A DNA stretch of 64,000 bases from Aestuariibaculum sp. M13 (GTDB taxonomy: Bacteria > Bacteroidota > Bacteroidia > Flavobacteriales > Flavobacteriaceae): the NCBI RefSeq assembly GCF_024723255.1, contig NZ_JANIAC010000004.1, positions 124,001-188,000 on the forward strand. Reading direction: 5' to 3'. The notes beneath the pieces were generated by a model that ran no database searches, was not told the DNA's origin, and saw only the letters and a program-made list of their open reading frames with translations. Position 1 is the stretch's first letter. Every line of letters begins with the position of its first letter. Below, piece after piece: positions 33,007 to 42,258 of this stretch. Position numbers and translations under genes: made by a program.

Positions 33007-34974
33007 TTGATTTCTCCTGCTTCTATAGATTTAGTTTTTGAAACCGCCCGTGTCGAGGAGGTTATCGGCGATTTTGTTCAGCTTAAAAAAGCAGGTAGCA
33101 ACTTTAAAGGCTTAAGTCCGTTTAGCGATGAGCGTTCCCCAAGTTTTATGGTGTCGCCGGTAAAACAAATCTGGAAAGATTTCTCCACTGGAAAAGGAGG
33201 TACAGTGGTGTCGTTTTTAATGGAACACGAACATTTTACATATCCAGAGGCTATAAAGTATTTGGCAAAAAAATACAATATTGAAATCGAAGAAACTGAA
33301 GTAAGTAACGAGCAAAAGGAGAAGGCCAATGAACGCGAGAGTTTGTACTTGGTAAGTGAATTTGCAAGTTCTTATTTTCAAAAAATACTTCATAAAACCG
33401 ATCAGGGTAAGTCTATTGGTTTGAGCTATTTTAAAGAACGTGGATTTACCGAAGAGACTATAAAACGATTCGATTTAGGATATTCGCTTGATGAATGGCA
33501 GGCCTTTACCGATGAAGCCTTAAAGCAAGGATATAATTTAGATTATCTTGAAAAAACTGGATTAACCATTGTAAAGGACGAAAAGCGTTTCGACCGTTTT
33601 AAAGGGCGGGTTATGTTCCCTATTAAAAGTATGAGTGGTCGCGTGCTTGGTTTTGGGGGTCGAATTCTGATTAATGATAAAAAGGCGGCGAAATACCTGA
33701 ATTCACCGGAAAGTGATATTTACCATAAAAGTAATGTGCTTTACGGAATTTATGATGCCAAACAAAGTATTGCCAAAGAAGATAATTGTTATTTAGTTGA
33801 AGGTTATACGGATGTGATTCAGTTTGTCCAAACCGGGGTCACCAATGTGGTGTCATCATCTGGAACGGCATTAACATCAGAGCAGATTCGCTTAATTAAT
33901 CGTCTTACTAAAAACATTACTGTGCTTTTTGATGGTGATGCAGCGGGTATGCGTGCATCGCTTCGTGGTATCGATTTAATTTTGGAGCAGGGCATGAATG
34001 TTAAAGTGTGTTCGTTTCCGGAAGGTGAAGACCCAGATAGTTTTGCCAGGCAAAATACTTTAGAGGAGTTAACTGAATATTTAAACGAAAATTCCAAAGA
34101 TTTTATTCAGTTTAAAGCCTCCATACTTTTTGAAGAATCTAAAAACGACCCAATAAAAAAGGCTGAAACGGTTAGAGATATAGTTAATAGTATATCAAAA
34201 ATTCCGGATCAGATTAAAAAGGAAATTTATATTCAGGAGTGTGCCCGAATTATGGATATAAGTGAAGATGTTCTTTTTAGTACTTTGGCTCAAATTACAA
34301 ATAAGGATGCAGGCGATGATAAAAAGTCGGGTAGAGGCGATTACAAAGCTTTCGACGTTATTAAAAATCAGCAACAACCTGCAACGGTTAAAAAGGTTGA
34401 TGTTCAGTATTTGTTAGAGCGCAAAATTATTGAAATCTTATTGCTTTACGGAAATAAGTCTGAAGAGTTTGAAGATTTGGTTTTAAAGGAAAATGATAAA
34501 GGCGAATTGGAGCTGGAACCCGTTATTCATACTGCTAAAGTATTTGAGAAAATTTATTTAGACTTACAGGATGATGAAATGCAGTTTGGGAATCCGCAGT
34601 TTAAAACCATTTATTATACCCTTATTGAAGCTTTAAATCAGAATGAGAATTTTGAATTGAAGAGTTTTATCAATTCGGTAGACCCCGATATGGGTTATGA
34701 GATTTCCAATATCTTGATGGAAGACGAACGCTATACACTAGATAATTGGCAACGCATGGATATCTTTCCTAAAGAAAAACAGCACAGCGTTGCTCAATTA
34801 GTTAGTGAAACTATACTTAACCTCCGTTGTTTTTTAATAGACCAAAAAGTCAAGGAATTTCAACAAGAAACATTGGCTAATAAAGCCGATGTAAATAGAA
34901 ATGTACTTGAAGAAGTTAAAGACTATTCTGGTTTGAAAATGTTACTGTCTAGAAAACTTAATCGTGTTCTATAA
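33007..34974 (+). CDS. dnaG: DNA primase with altered zinc domain
   Basis: Makes RNA primers at the replication fork. The 655-residue protein starts at a TTG (33007); no ATG is in frame before the conserved MISPASIDLVFETARVEEVIGDF. The CHC2 zinc-finger position is present in length and shape, but its four zinc ligands are Ser37, Ser40, Asp58 and Thr61, so it cannot bind zinc in the usual way. The toprim core is intact: EGYTDVIQFVQTG and VLFDGDAAGMRAS. A longer C-terminal helicase-binding region follows. The end overlaps the opposing regulator gene by 6 bases. Confidence 0.95.
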   Translation: MISPASIDLVFETARVEEVIGDFVQLKKAGSNFKGLSPFSDERSPSFMVSPVKQIWKDFSTGKGGTVVSFLMEHEHFTYPEAIKYLAKKYNIEIEETEVSNEQKEKANERESLYLVSEFASSYFQKILHKTDQGKSIGLSYFKERGFTEETIKRFDLGYSLDEWQAFTDEALKQGYNLDYLEKTGLTIVKDEKRFDRFKGRVMFPIKSMSGRVLGFGGRILINDKKAAKYLNSPESDIYHKSNVLYGIYDAKQSIAKEDNCYLVEGYTDVIQFVQTGVTNVVSSSGTALTSEQIRLINRLTKNITVLFDGDAAGMRASLRGIDLILEQGMNVKVCSFPEGEDPDSFARQNTLEELTEYLNENSKDFIQFKASILFEESKNDPIKKAETVRDIVNSISKIPDQIKKEIYIQECARIMDISEDVLFSTLAQITNKDAGDDKKSGRGDYKAFDVIKNQQQPATVKKVDVQYLLERKIIEILLLYGNKSEEFEDLVLKENDKGELELEPVIHTAKVFEKIYLDLQDDEMQFGNPQFKTIYYTLIEALNQNENFELKSFINSVDPDMGYEISNILMEDERYTLDNWQRMDIFPKEKQHSVAQLVSETILNLRCFLIDQKVKEFQQETLANKADVNRNVLEEVKDYSGLKMLLSRKLNRVL

Positions 34975-35598
34975 CGATTCTTTAAGTTTGGCTTGATTAA
35001 CTAAATCTACCAAGTTAGTCACTTTTAATTTACGCATTAAACGTGCTTTATAAGTACTAACGGTTTTTTCGTTAATATCAAGCTCCTTAGAAATTTCTTT
35101 ATTCTTTTTACCGATTGTAAGAAGTTTTAAAACTTCGGCTTCTCTAGTAGAAAGTTTTTTATAGAAAGTTCCAGATTTGTTTGCTCGGCTTCCAAATGCT
35201 AACTGTTGTGTTAACTCATTACTTAAATAAATACCACCTTCAGCTACTTTTAAGATAGCCTCGTTAATGGTGATAACGTTTACAGATTTATGTAAATACC
35301 CATTAGCGCCGGCTTTAATGGCGTTAATCGCATATACTTCTTCTGGTTCACCACTAAAAATAATGGTTTTTACGTCTGGATAATCTTTTTTAAGATAACG
35401 TAAAATGGTTAACCCGTTTAATTTTGGAAGATCTGCTTCTGTTAAAAGGATGTCTACAGGATTATTTTTGATGAATTCCATTGCGGCTTCGCCGTTGTCA
35501 ACACTTCCTACAATTTTAATGTTTGAAGATGCAGAAAATAGAACCTCAAGCCCTTTCCTGGTAATAGGGTGATTGTCTGCTATTAATACTTTTACCAT
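34969..35598 (-). CDS. Atypical LuxR/NarL-type response regulator
   Basis: A 209-residue regulator: receiver domain (1 to about 120) and a LuxR-type helix-turn-helix (about 145-205: LSTREAEVLKLLTIGKKNKEISKELDINEKTVSTYKARLM). The phospho-acceptor position, normally Asp, is Glu54 (DILLTEADLP; codon GAA). The acidic pocket keeps Asp8, and the switch Ser (IIFSG) and Lys (YLHKS) are present. Glu often mimics the phosphorylated state, so the protein may be permanently active or controlled in another way. No sensor kinase lies nearby; nadE is upstream in the same direction. Confidence 0.92.
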   Translation of the reverse strand: MVKVLIADNHPITRKGLEVLFSASSNIKIVGSVDNGEAAMEFIKNNPVDILLTEADLPKLNGLTILRYLKKDYPDVKTIIFSGEPEEVYAINAIKAGANGYLHKSVNVITINEAILKVAEGGIYLSNELTQQLAFGSRANKSGTFYKKLSTREAEVLKLLTIGKKNKEISKELDINEKTVSTYKARLMRKLKVTNLVDLVNQAKLKESL

Positions 35599-35661
35599 AA
35601 TTTTAAAGCTTTATTATAATTAGTTAGAGAGGTTATTATAATTGAGAGAATAAGCTTAATA

Positions 35662-35669
35662 CAAAAGTA
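35662..35669 (-). promoter_or_regulatory. -7 promoter element of the response regulator gene
   Basis: TACTTTTG on the minus strand, a perfect TAnnTTTG. Transcription would begin near 35655 and give a leader of about 57 bases before the ATG at 35598. No clear -33 TTG is visible. Confidence 0.4.
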
Positions 35670-35695
35670 GGTAATTATTATGTGATTTGCAATAA

Positions 35696-36484
35696 TTAAA
35701 GCAAATTGTTTGGAATTTCGCAAACAGGTATAGGAATCATCTTATGTTTGTTAGCTGTATTAAGTCGTTTGTAGATTTTAAACACTTCTTGCTCACGTCC
35801 AGTGAAGTCTTCGGCAGTCTTACCTTCGGCATCTCTTTCCATAGCCCATTCCAATTCCGGGTACGAAGCGCCTATTTGGTCTTCGTCTGTACGGTCGTCT
35901 CCCCACAATCCGTCTGTAGGTGCTGCATCAATAATTTCCTGATTAACGCCTAAGAATTTAGCGATTTCGTAAACCTGCGTTTTGTATAAATCGGCAATAG
36001 GGCTCAAATCTACACCGCCATCACCATATTTTGTATAGAATCCAACACCAAAATCTTCAACTTTGTTACCTGTTCCTGCCACTAATAGTCTGTCTAAAGC
36101 AGCAAAGTAATAAAGGGAAGTCATTCTAAGTCTGGCTCTGGTATTGGCTAACGACATAAAACGTTCTTCTTCACTTTCTACAGATGGTAAAGAAGCAATT
36201 AAACTATCGAACACAGGTGTTAAGTTTACCTGTGTCATAGTAACATCTTTAAAATTAGCTTGTAACCATTCAATATGGTTTAAAGCCCGACTCACTTGAT
36301 TAGGTGCCTGATGAATGGGCATTTCTAAACATAAAAGTGGTAAACCTGTTTTGGCACAAAGTGTTGAGGTTACGGCAGAATCGATTCCGCCAGATATACC
36401 AATTACAAATCCTTTTACGCCTGCTTTTGTAGCGTAATCTTTTAGCCAATTAACTATATAATCTACAACTTTTTCTGTTTGCAT
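35696..36484 (-). CDS. nadE: NAD+ synthase, ammonia-dependent
   Basis: Amidates nicotinic acid adenine dinucleotide to NAD+. The 262-residue protein has the P-loop GISGGIDSAVTS, RARLRMTSLYYFA, GTGNKVEDFGVGFYTKYGDGGVDLSPIADLYKTQV, and lacks the nitrilase domain of glutamine-dependent forms. I choose the start MQTEKVVDYI (36484), because a perfect promoter element (36524-36531) would place the longer in-frame ATG at 36526 upstream of the transcript. The neighbouring order nadE / gldB-gldC is known from F. johnsoniae. Confidence 0.95.
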   Translation of the reverse strand: MQTEKVVDYIVNWLKDYATKAGVKGFVIGISGGIDSAVTSTLCAKTGLPLLCLEMPIHQAPNQVSRALNHIEWLQANFKDVTMTQVNLTPVFDSLIASLPSVESEEERFMSLANTRARLRMTSLYYFAALDRLLVAGTGNKVEDFGVGFYTKYGDGGVDLSPIADLYKTQVYEIAKFLGVNQEIIDAAPTDGLWGDDRTDEDQIGASYPELEWAMERDAEGKTAEDFTGREQEVFKIYKRLNTANKHKMIPIPVCEIPNNLL

Positions 36485-36523
36485 ATTAAATGAATTTAAT
36501 TCTAAGAATAGTACCTTTGTAAA

Positions 36524-36531
36524 CAAAAATA
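36524..36531 (-). promoter_or_regulatory. -7 promoter element of nadE
   Basis: TATTTTTG on the minus strand, a perfect TAnnTTTG. A start near 36517 gives a 33-base leader for the ATG at 36484. Confidence 0.45.
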
Positions 36532-36576
36532 AACGAATCGGCCAATTAATAAAAATTTATAGCGTTTAAGTTTTAT

Positions 36577-37539
36577 ATGAAACAGGGATTATTGTTTTTA
36601 ATTTTTTTAGCAAGTGTTATTTCTTGTCAAAAAGAAGATAAATTAGAGAGCGAAATTGCAAAAATTAATGTTGATGCCAAGGTTGAGCGATTCGACCAAT
36701 TGTTTTCAAAGTTAACGCCTTCTAAATTAAAAGATTTAAAAACGGCATACCCTTTTATGTTTAATGAAAAATTTACAGATTCATTTTGGTTAGATAAGGC
36801 TTCAGATAGTTTACAAAAGGTGTTGTTTAAAGAGGTCGATAAAACCTTTAATAATTTTTCGCAGACCGAATTAGACATAGAATCGCTTTTCAATCATTTA
36901 AAATATTATTTCCCGGAATTTCATGTGCCAAGAATTATTACGGTTACCAGTGATGTCGATTACAGAAACCGCGTTATAGTAACCGATACGATTGATATTG
37001 TGGCTTTAGATAATTATTTGGGGGCCGATCATGAGTTTTATCAAAGTATTCCAGTGTATTTGCGAGAAGGATTTAACAAGGAAAACATTGTGGTTGATCT
37101 GGCAGGAGAATACGCCAAAAAATATATCTATCCTGTTCATAACAGAACCTTTTTGGATGAAATGATATATTTCGGAAAACAACTGTATTTTAAGGATATT
37201 ATGGTGCCATTTAAAAGCGAAGCGTCTCGAATAGGGTATACAGAAGACGAATTAAAATGGGCACAAACCAATGAAAGTTATATCTGGCGTTATTTTGTAG
37301 AGCGTGAAATGCTGTTCAGTACCGATTCTAAATTATCAGGACGATTTATAGCCGATGCACCGTTTTCTAAATTTTATTTGGAAGGTATCGATTCAGAATC
37401 ACCAGGACAACTGGGACAATATATAGGATGGCAAATTGTAAGAGCATATATGAAAAATAATGAGGTGTCTTTAAAAGATATGCTTACTGCAAATGCCGAA
37501 GAAATTTTTAATAACTCAAAGTTTAAACCAAGAAGATAA
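36577..37539 (+). CDS. gldB: Gliding motility lipoprotein GldB
   Basis: A 320-residue lipoprotein (MKQGLLFLIFLASVISC, Cys17) required for gliding in Flavobacterium. The body matches GldB: VERFDQLFSKLTPSKLKDLK, YPFMF, DVDYRNRVIVT, ALDNYLGADHEFYQSIPVYLR and GQYIGWQIVRAYM. The domain resembles zinc-peptidase folds (DUF2268-like) but the HExxH motif is absent. gldC starts on the base after its stop codon, so the two are one unit. Confidence 0.94.
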   Translation: MKQGLLFLIFLASVISCQKEDKLESEIAKINVDAKVERFDQLFSKLTPSKLKDLKTAYPFMFNEKFTDSFWLDKASDSLQKVLFKEVDKTFNNFSQTELDIESLFNHLKYYFPEFHVPRIITVTSDVDYRNRVIVTDTIDIVALDNYLGADHEFYQSIPVYLREGFNKENIVVDLAGEYAKKYIYPVHNRTFLDEMIYFGKQLYFKDIMVPFKSEASRIGYTEDELKWAQTNESYIWRYFVEREMLFSTDSKLSGRFIADAPFSKFYLEGIDSESPGQLGQYIGWQIVRAYMKNNEVSLKDMLTANAEEIFNNSKFKPRR

Positions 37540-37878
37540 ATGTCAAAAAATCATACTTCAAAAATAGAACTTCAAGTAGAACTTGACGAGAATAGAATTC
37601 CAGAAAAATTATTTTGGACTGCTGAAGATGGCGGAATTACTCAGGAAGAAGCTAAAGCCATGTTGCTTTCGGTTTGGGATTCTAATGCACAGGAAACGTT
37701 ACGCATCGACTTATGGACGAAAGATATGCCTGTCGATGAAATGAAAGTGTTTTTCCATCAAACCCTTGTAGCTATGAGTGACACGTTTCACCGAGCGACA
37801 CAGGATGAGAAAATGACTGCAACCATGAAAGATTTCTGCGATTACTTTGCTGAAAAGTTAGAAATCAAAAAACAGTAA
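37540..37878 (+). CDS. gldC: Gliding motility protein GldC
   Basis: A 112-residue cytoplasmic protein without signal peptide, immediately after gldB. It shows the family segments IELQVELDENRIPEKLFWTAEDGGI, RIDLWTKDMPVDEMKVFFHQTL and MTATMKDFCDYFAEKL. In F. johnsoniae gldC supports, but is not absolutely needed for, gliding. Its biochemical activity is unknown. It ends one base from the opposing deformylase-like gene. Confidence 0.93.
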   Translation: MSKNHTSKIELQVELDENRIPEKLFWTAEDGGITQEEAKAMLLSVWDSNAQETLRIDLWTKDMPVDEMKVFFHQTLVAMSDTFHRATQDEKMTATMKDFCDYFAEKLEIKKQ

Positions 37879-37879
37879 A

Positions 37880-38509
37880 TTATTTAGTGGCGTCTTGTAT
37901 TTCTTTCGATAAGTGATCGAGGTACAAGATGCCATTTAAATGGTCTATTTCGTGCTGAAAGATTACCGAAGTAAAGCCTTCAACCGTTTCGGTTTTGTGT
38001 TGGTCTTCTATAGTATCGTAAGCAATTTTTATACTAAAAGCTCTCGTGCTTAAAGTGTCGCTTCTATCAGGGATTGATAAACAACCTTCTTTGCAAACCT
38101 GTTTCTTTTTAGAATACTCCTTTATAACCGGATTTAAATACACTTCAAAAGGAAGGTTTTCTTTATCGAAGCGCTGTACCCAAATAATATTTTTTAAAAT
38201 TCCAACCTGAGGCGCAGCAATGCCCACACCCATAGACATACTGTCTCTTACAGTCGCATATAAACGTTTTACAAACTGCTGTAAAACGACATCATCGGGA
38301 TTTGCCTTTATTTTTGAACTTTTAGTGCGGAGTAAAAGAGAATCTTTTTTATCTGTGATTTTATAAACACTCATAGGAGTTAAAGAGTCTGAATCCATTA
38401 TTAAGGCAGTTTGTTCGGCTGAAAATCCATTTCGAAAAAGATTTTTTGGTCCGTGACAAGAGAACATAATCAGAACTGTTCCTAAGAAAAGAATTCTATA
38501 TACTTTCAT
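37880..38509 (-). CDS. Peptide deformylase-like lipoprotein
   Basis: A deformylase-fold metalloprotein with all three active-site motifs: GVGIAAPQ (94-101), EGCLS (141-145) and QHEIDH (185-190). Unlike housekeeping Def it begins with a lipoprotein signal (MKVYRILFLGTVLIMFSC, Cys18) and a spacer of about 70 residues, so it should sit outside the cytoplasm. I start at 38509, because the longer frame to 38551 puts hydrophilic residues in front and overlaps rodA. It closes the mreBCD-mrdA-rodA series (31 bases after rodA). Its substrate is unknown; formyl-Met removal in the periplasm is not expected. Confidence 0.85.
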   Translation of the reverse strand: MKVYRILFLGTVLIMFSCHGPKNLFRNGFSAEQTALIMDSDSLTPMSVYKITDKKDSLLLRTKSSKIKANPDDVVLQQFVKRLYATVRDSMSMGVGIAAPQVGILKNIIWVQRFDKENLPFEVYLNPVIKEYSKKKQVCKEGCLSIPDRSDTLSTRAFSIKIAYDTIEDQHKTETVEGFTSVIFQHEIDHLNGILYLDHLSKEIQDATK

Positions 38510-38540
38510 AAAATGAGGATTGATAAAAGTCTGTTTTAGA

Positions 38541-39818
38541 CTACCATTCATTGATTCTGTTCGAATCTAATTTTATAAAGATAAAGATTAAAATGGTAAA
38601 TGCCCAAAGTCCGGAACCACCATAACTAAATAAAGGCAGAGGAATACCAATGGTTGGTATTAAACCCATAACCATCCCAATATTTATAAAGAAATGCACA
38701 AAAATAATGGCCGCAACACTGTAACCGTAAACCCGACTAAACTGTGATTTTTGTAATTCGGCTAAATGAAGAATTCTAAGCAATAACAGAATGAATACAA
38801 TAACAACAAGAGAACTTCCAAGAAATCCCCATTCTTCCCCAACGGTACTGAAAATATAATCGGTGTGCTGTTCGGGTACAAATTTACCAGTTGTTCTGGT
38901 GCCTTCCATAAAACCTCTTCCTGTAAAACCACCGGAACCAATGGCTTTTTCAGACTCGTTTAAATTATAAGCAAAAGTTCTTTTCATTTGCTCTAACTTT
39001 TCCGGGTCTTTTTCTAAGCGAAGCCATAAACTAATACGGTCTTTTTGGTGAGGTTGTAATACCGAATTGTAAAAGAATTTTATTCCGAAGGCGACACCAG
39101 CTGATAATAAAAAAACAGCAACGAATGCTAAAAGATTAGATCTTCGTTTATTTAAAAAATAATACCCGAAGATTAAAATACCTGCAACAATTGTTGCTAT
39201 TAATCCTCCAAATTTTAGTGATAAAATGGATATTAGGATAAGGGAAACTCCAATATTTAAATAGAATTTTGGTAATCCTTCGCGATATAAAACAAAGAAA
39301 AACGCACCGTAAACAATAGTACTACCGGTATCGTTTTGCAGTAATACTAATAGGGCAGGAATGATAATGATTATAAAAACTTGTATTTGGTCTTTAAAGG
39401 TTTTTATATTCGTATTTAGGTCACTTACGTATTTGGCAACAGCCAGTGCCGTTGCGGTCTTGGCAAACTCACTGGGCTGAATCGTCATGCCTCCAATGCC
39501 ATACCAGGAGGTTGCTCCGTTTACATTTTTACCAAACACAAATAATCCCATAAGAGAGAGCATGGATATAATATAAATAACACTGGAGAACCGTTCGTAA
39601 AATTTAGCGTCTATGGCAAGTAGTAATACAATAAGTATAAAGGTTAAGAAGATAAAGATAAGCTGCTTGCCGTAGGGTTGCGAAAAGTCAAAATAATCAA
39701 TGCCTTCGCCAACATGAGACGCCGATATAATATTAATCCAACCAAAGCCAGCTAACAGTAGAAAAAGAAAAATGGTAATCCAGTCAAATTTAAAATGTCG
39801 ATGTGTGTCTCTAACCAT
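38541..39818 (-). CDS. rodA: Rod-shape peptidoglycan polymerase RodA
   Basis: A SEDS glycosyltransferase that polymerises lipid II during cell elongation. The 425-residue protein has about ten membrane helices and the family segments QPSEFAKTATALAVAKYVS, LLQNDTGSTIVYG, PEQHTDYIFSTVGEEWGFLGS and IPTIGIPLPLFSYGGSGLW. It overlaps mrdA (its partner transpeptidase) by 8 bases. It is longer than the 370-residue E. coli protein, mainly between the fourth and sixth helices. Confidence 0.96.
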   Translation of the reverse strand: MVRDTHRHFKFDWITIFLFLLLAGFGWINIISASHVGEGIDYFDFSQPYGKQLIFIFLTFILIVLLLAIDAKFYERFSSVIYIISMLSLMGLFVFGKNVNGATSWYGIGGMTIQPSEFAKTATALAVAKYVSDLNTNIKTFKDQIQVFIIIIIPALLVLLQNDTGSTIVYGAFFFVLYREGLPKFYLNIGVSLILISILSLKFGGLIATIVAGILIFGYYFLNKRRSNLLAFVAVFLLSAGVAFGIKFFYNSVLQPHQKDRISLWLRLEKDPEKLEQMKRTFAYNLNESEKAIGSGGFTGRGFMEGTRTTGKFVPEQHTDYIFSTVGEEWGFLGSSLVVIVFILLLLRILHLAELQKSQFSRVYGYSVAAIIFVHFFINIGMVMGLIPTIGIPLPLFSYGGSGLWAFTILIFIFIKLDSNRINEW

Positions 39819-41754
39819 TAATATTTTGGTTGTTAAGTTTGGCTAATTCTTCTTTTAGTTCTTTGTATTCTTCCGGCGATACTTGTTCTAATGTTGTTGC
39901 TCTGTTTATCCCAAATGGTTTTCCTGAATATGGCTTTTCATATTCATGTTCTAAGGTGTGTCTTAATAACCAGTCTTCTAAATCTGTACGCGTAATCTCT
40001 CCTTTTAGATGTTTTTCTATAAGTAAACTTGCTACACGACCTGCAAAGCGGCTTCCCCAATATCCATTTTCAACAAAAACAGCTAAGGCAATTTTTGGGT
40101 TTTCTTTAGGTGCGAAAGCCACAAATATAGAGTGGTCGGTAAGCTGCGTTTTTACACTGTCTATAATTGCAAAGTTTTCCACCGTACCCGTTTTTCCGCA
40201 AATGTCAATATCTTTTACCTGTAAGGCAGATGCAGTTCCTTGGCGATATACCTGTAACATGCCCTCAATAACCGGTTCGAAATTTTGTTTATCTATGGTT
40301 GTGTATTTAGGCGTTGTAAAATCTTCCGGGATTTCTTCACCTTCAATATGTTTAATGATATGCGGTGTGTAATAATAACCACGATTTGCAATAGCAGCTA
40401 TCATATTGGCTAATTGAATAGGCGTGGTAGCCACTTCACCCTGACCAATAGCGTTTGATATGGTATAAGTAGAGTAGAAGGTATTAGGATAAATGTATTT
40501 GTAATAATCTCTATCAGGAATTCTTCCTTTTTGCCCCACGAACAAATCGTTGTTTAAAAAGTTTCCTAAACCAAAACTCTTGGCGTGTGCACTCCATTTG
40601 TTAATGCCATCTGAAGCGCTTCCGTTTTTATCTAATATTTTTCGATAGGCAGTAGCAAAGTATGCATTGCAGGAATGCTGAATGCCACCAATCATATTGT
40701 TTCTGGTGCCATAGGCACAGTGGCATTTCATAACACGACCACCATAATGGTATCCTCCTGAACAGGTTACTGTTTCATTAGGTGTCATAACGCCCTCCTG
40801 AAGTGCTATTAAAGCATTCATCAATTTGAAAGGGGAACCTGGTTCATAAACACCTTGTAAACTTCTGTTGAAAAGTGGTTTAGCAATAGAATCGTTAAAC
40901 AATTTAGTGAAGTTTTTAGAACGATCGCGACCGACTAATAAGTTGGGGTTATAGGTTGGGGCAGCAATCATGGCAAGAATCTCACCAGATGAAGGCTCAA
41001 TGGCTATGACTCCACCACGTTTATTACGCATTAATAATTCTCCGTAAGCCTGTAAATTGGCATCAATGGTAATGGTAATGTCTTTTCCCTGAACAGGAAG
41101 GGTGTCATAAATCCCTTCTTTATAGGGGCCAATATTTCTATTAAATCGATCTTTTTGAATGAACTTGATCCCTTTTACACCGCGTAGAATATTTTCGTAA
41201 GAAGCTTCGATACCTTGCTTTCCTTTTAAATCTCCAGATTTATAATACGGATCATTTTTCATATCTCCGTAGTTCACCTCACCAATATCTCCCAGAACGT
41301 TAGCGCCGATAGAGGTCTGATAATGTCTGAGCGAACGTTTCTGAATATAAAACCCTTCGAACTTCCGCATTTTTTCCTGTAAAACAGCATAATCAGCTTT
41401 TGATAACTGTGGAATAAATACTGAAGGTAAGCGAGGCGAGTAGTGGTATGCTTTGTCGTAAATATCTTTAAAGCGTTGTTTGTCTATTTTCAATAAAGAA
41501 CAAAACTCTAAAGTATCCAGTGGCTTTACTTCACGAGGAATCACCATCACATCATAAGATGGCTGGTTAGATACTAATAGTTCACCGTTTCTGTCGAAAA
41601 CAAAACCGCGCTTCGGATAATCGTAAACTTTTCTAATGGCATTGTCTTCAAATAAATTATCACTACTCGGATTATAGATTTGGAGATAAAATAGCCTAGA
41701 AATAAACAATAATCCTGCTAGAACTATAATAATGTAAAGCAAAAACTGTCTCAT
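39811..41754 (-). CDS. mrdA: Penicillin-binding protein 2 (elongation transpeptidase)
   Basis: Cross-links peptidoglycan during elongation. The 647-residue protein has an N-terminal membrane anchor (LLYIIIVLAGLLFISRLFYLQIY), the dimerisation/pedestal region and the transpeptidase domain with SxxK (GSPFKL), SxN (SCNAYF) and KTG (GKTGTVENF). It sits between mreD and rodA with an 8-base overlap to rodA. A 180-codon antisense frame inside it is a shadow. Confidence 0.96.
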   Translation of the reverse strand: MRQFLLYIIIVLAGLLFISRLFYLQIYNPSSDNLFEDNAIRKVYDYPKRGFVFDRNGELLVSNQPSYDVMVIPREVKPLDTLEFCSLLKIDKQRFKDIYDKAYHYSPRLPSVFIPQLSKADYAVLQEKMRKFEGFYIQKRSLRHYQTSIGANVLGDIGEVNYGDMKNDPYYKSGDLKGKQGIEASYENILRGVKGIKFIQKDRFNRNIGPYKEGIYDTLPVQGKDITITIDANLQAYGELLMRNKRGGVIAIEPSSGEILAMIAAPTYNPNLLVGRDRSKNFTKLFNDSIAKPLFNRSLQGVYEPGSPFKLMNALIALQEGVMTPNETVTCSGGYHYGGRVMKCHCAYGTRNNMIGGIQHSCNAYFATAYRKILDKNGSASDGINKWSAHAKSFGLGNFLNNDLFVGQKGRIPDRDYYKYIYPNTFYSTYTISNAIGQGEVATTPIQLANMIAAIANRGYYYTPHIIKHIEGEEIPEDFTTPKYTTIDKQNFEPVIEGMLQVYRQGTASALQVKDIDICGKTGTVENFAIIDSVKTQLTDHSIFVAFAPKENPKIALAVFVENGYWGSRFAGRVASLLIEKHLKGEITRTDLEDWLLRHTLEHEYEKPYSGKPFGINRATTLEQVSPEEYKELKEELAKLNNQNING

Positions 41755-42258
41755 CTATTTTTTTCTGCTAAAAATAATGGTTGCAAGAATGCACAATAAA
41801 ATAGTAAATATACTTGAGAATAACGTTTTCTGAAGCACTAAAATTACTTTTGAAGCATTAAATATTTCTAAAGAAAACAATACAAAATGATGCAATAGCG
41901 TAAGTATGGAAATATAGGTGAATTTAGATCCAAACTCCACATTATCAAATTTAATGGTTTGGTGCTCGTACATCATCCCAAAGGAGAACTTTAAAATTAA
42001 TGGTCTTGCGTAAGCAATAAAAACACTTGCTGCTGCGTGAATACCTCCGGAATCCTGAAACAAATCGATAGCTAATCCTATTAAAAAACTTAAAAAGATA
42101 ATTAATAAACGATTGTTTTTTACCGGAAATAATAAAATGAATAAAATGTATGGGTACGGATTAATATACCCTAAGAAATTGATATGGTTACATATAAGTA
42201 CCTGAACCAGTACTAGAACAATAAAGCGGGCAATATTTGAGTAAGCGGTATTATTCAT
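41755..42258 (-). CDS. mreD: Rod shape-determining protein MreD
   Basis: A 167-residue inner-membrane protein with about five helices; the order FIVLVLVQVLICNHINFLGYINPYPYILFILLFPV (split over two helices, about residues 12-47) and GLAIDLFQDSGGIHAAASVFIAYARP are typical of MreD. It links MreC to the elongation machinery. It overlaps mreC by 8 bases and its stop directly precedes the mrdA start. Confidence 0.92.
   Translation of the reverse strand: MNNTAYSNIARFIVLVLVQVLICNHINFLGYINPYPYILFILLFPVKNNRLLIIFLSFLIGLAIDLFQDSGGIHAAASVFIAYARPLILKFSFGMMYEHQTIKFDNVEFGSKFTYISILTLLHHFVLFSLEIFNASKVILVLQKTLFSSIFTILLCILATIIFSRKK

Noticed and set aside
39830-40372. A 180-codon open frame on the plus strand
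   Set aside because: It lies wholly antisense to mrdA, has no family signature, and the mrdA frame carries all three penicillin-binding motifs. It is a shadow.
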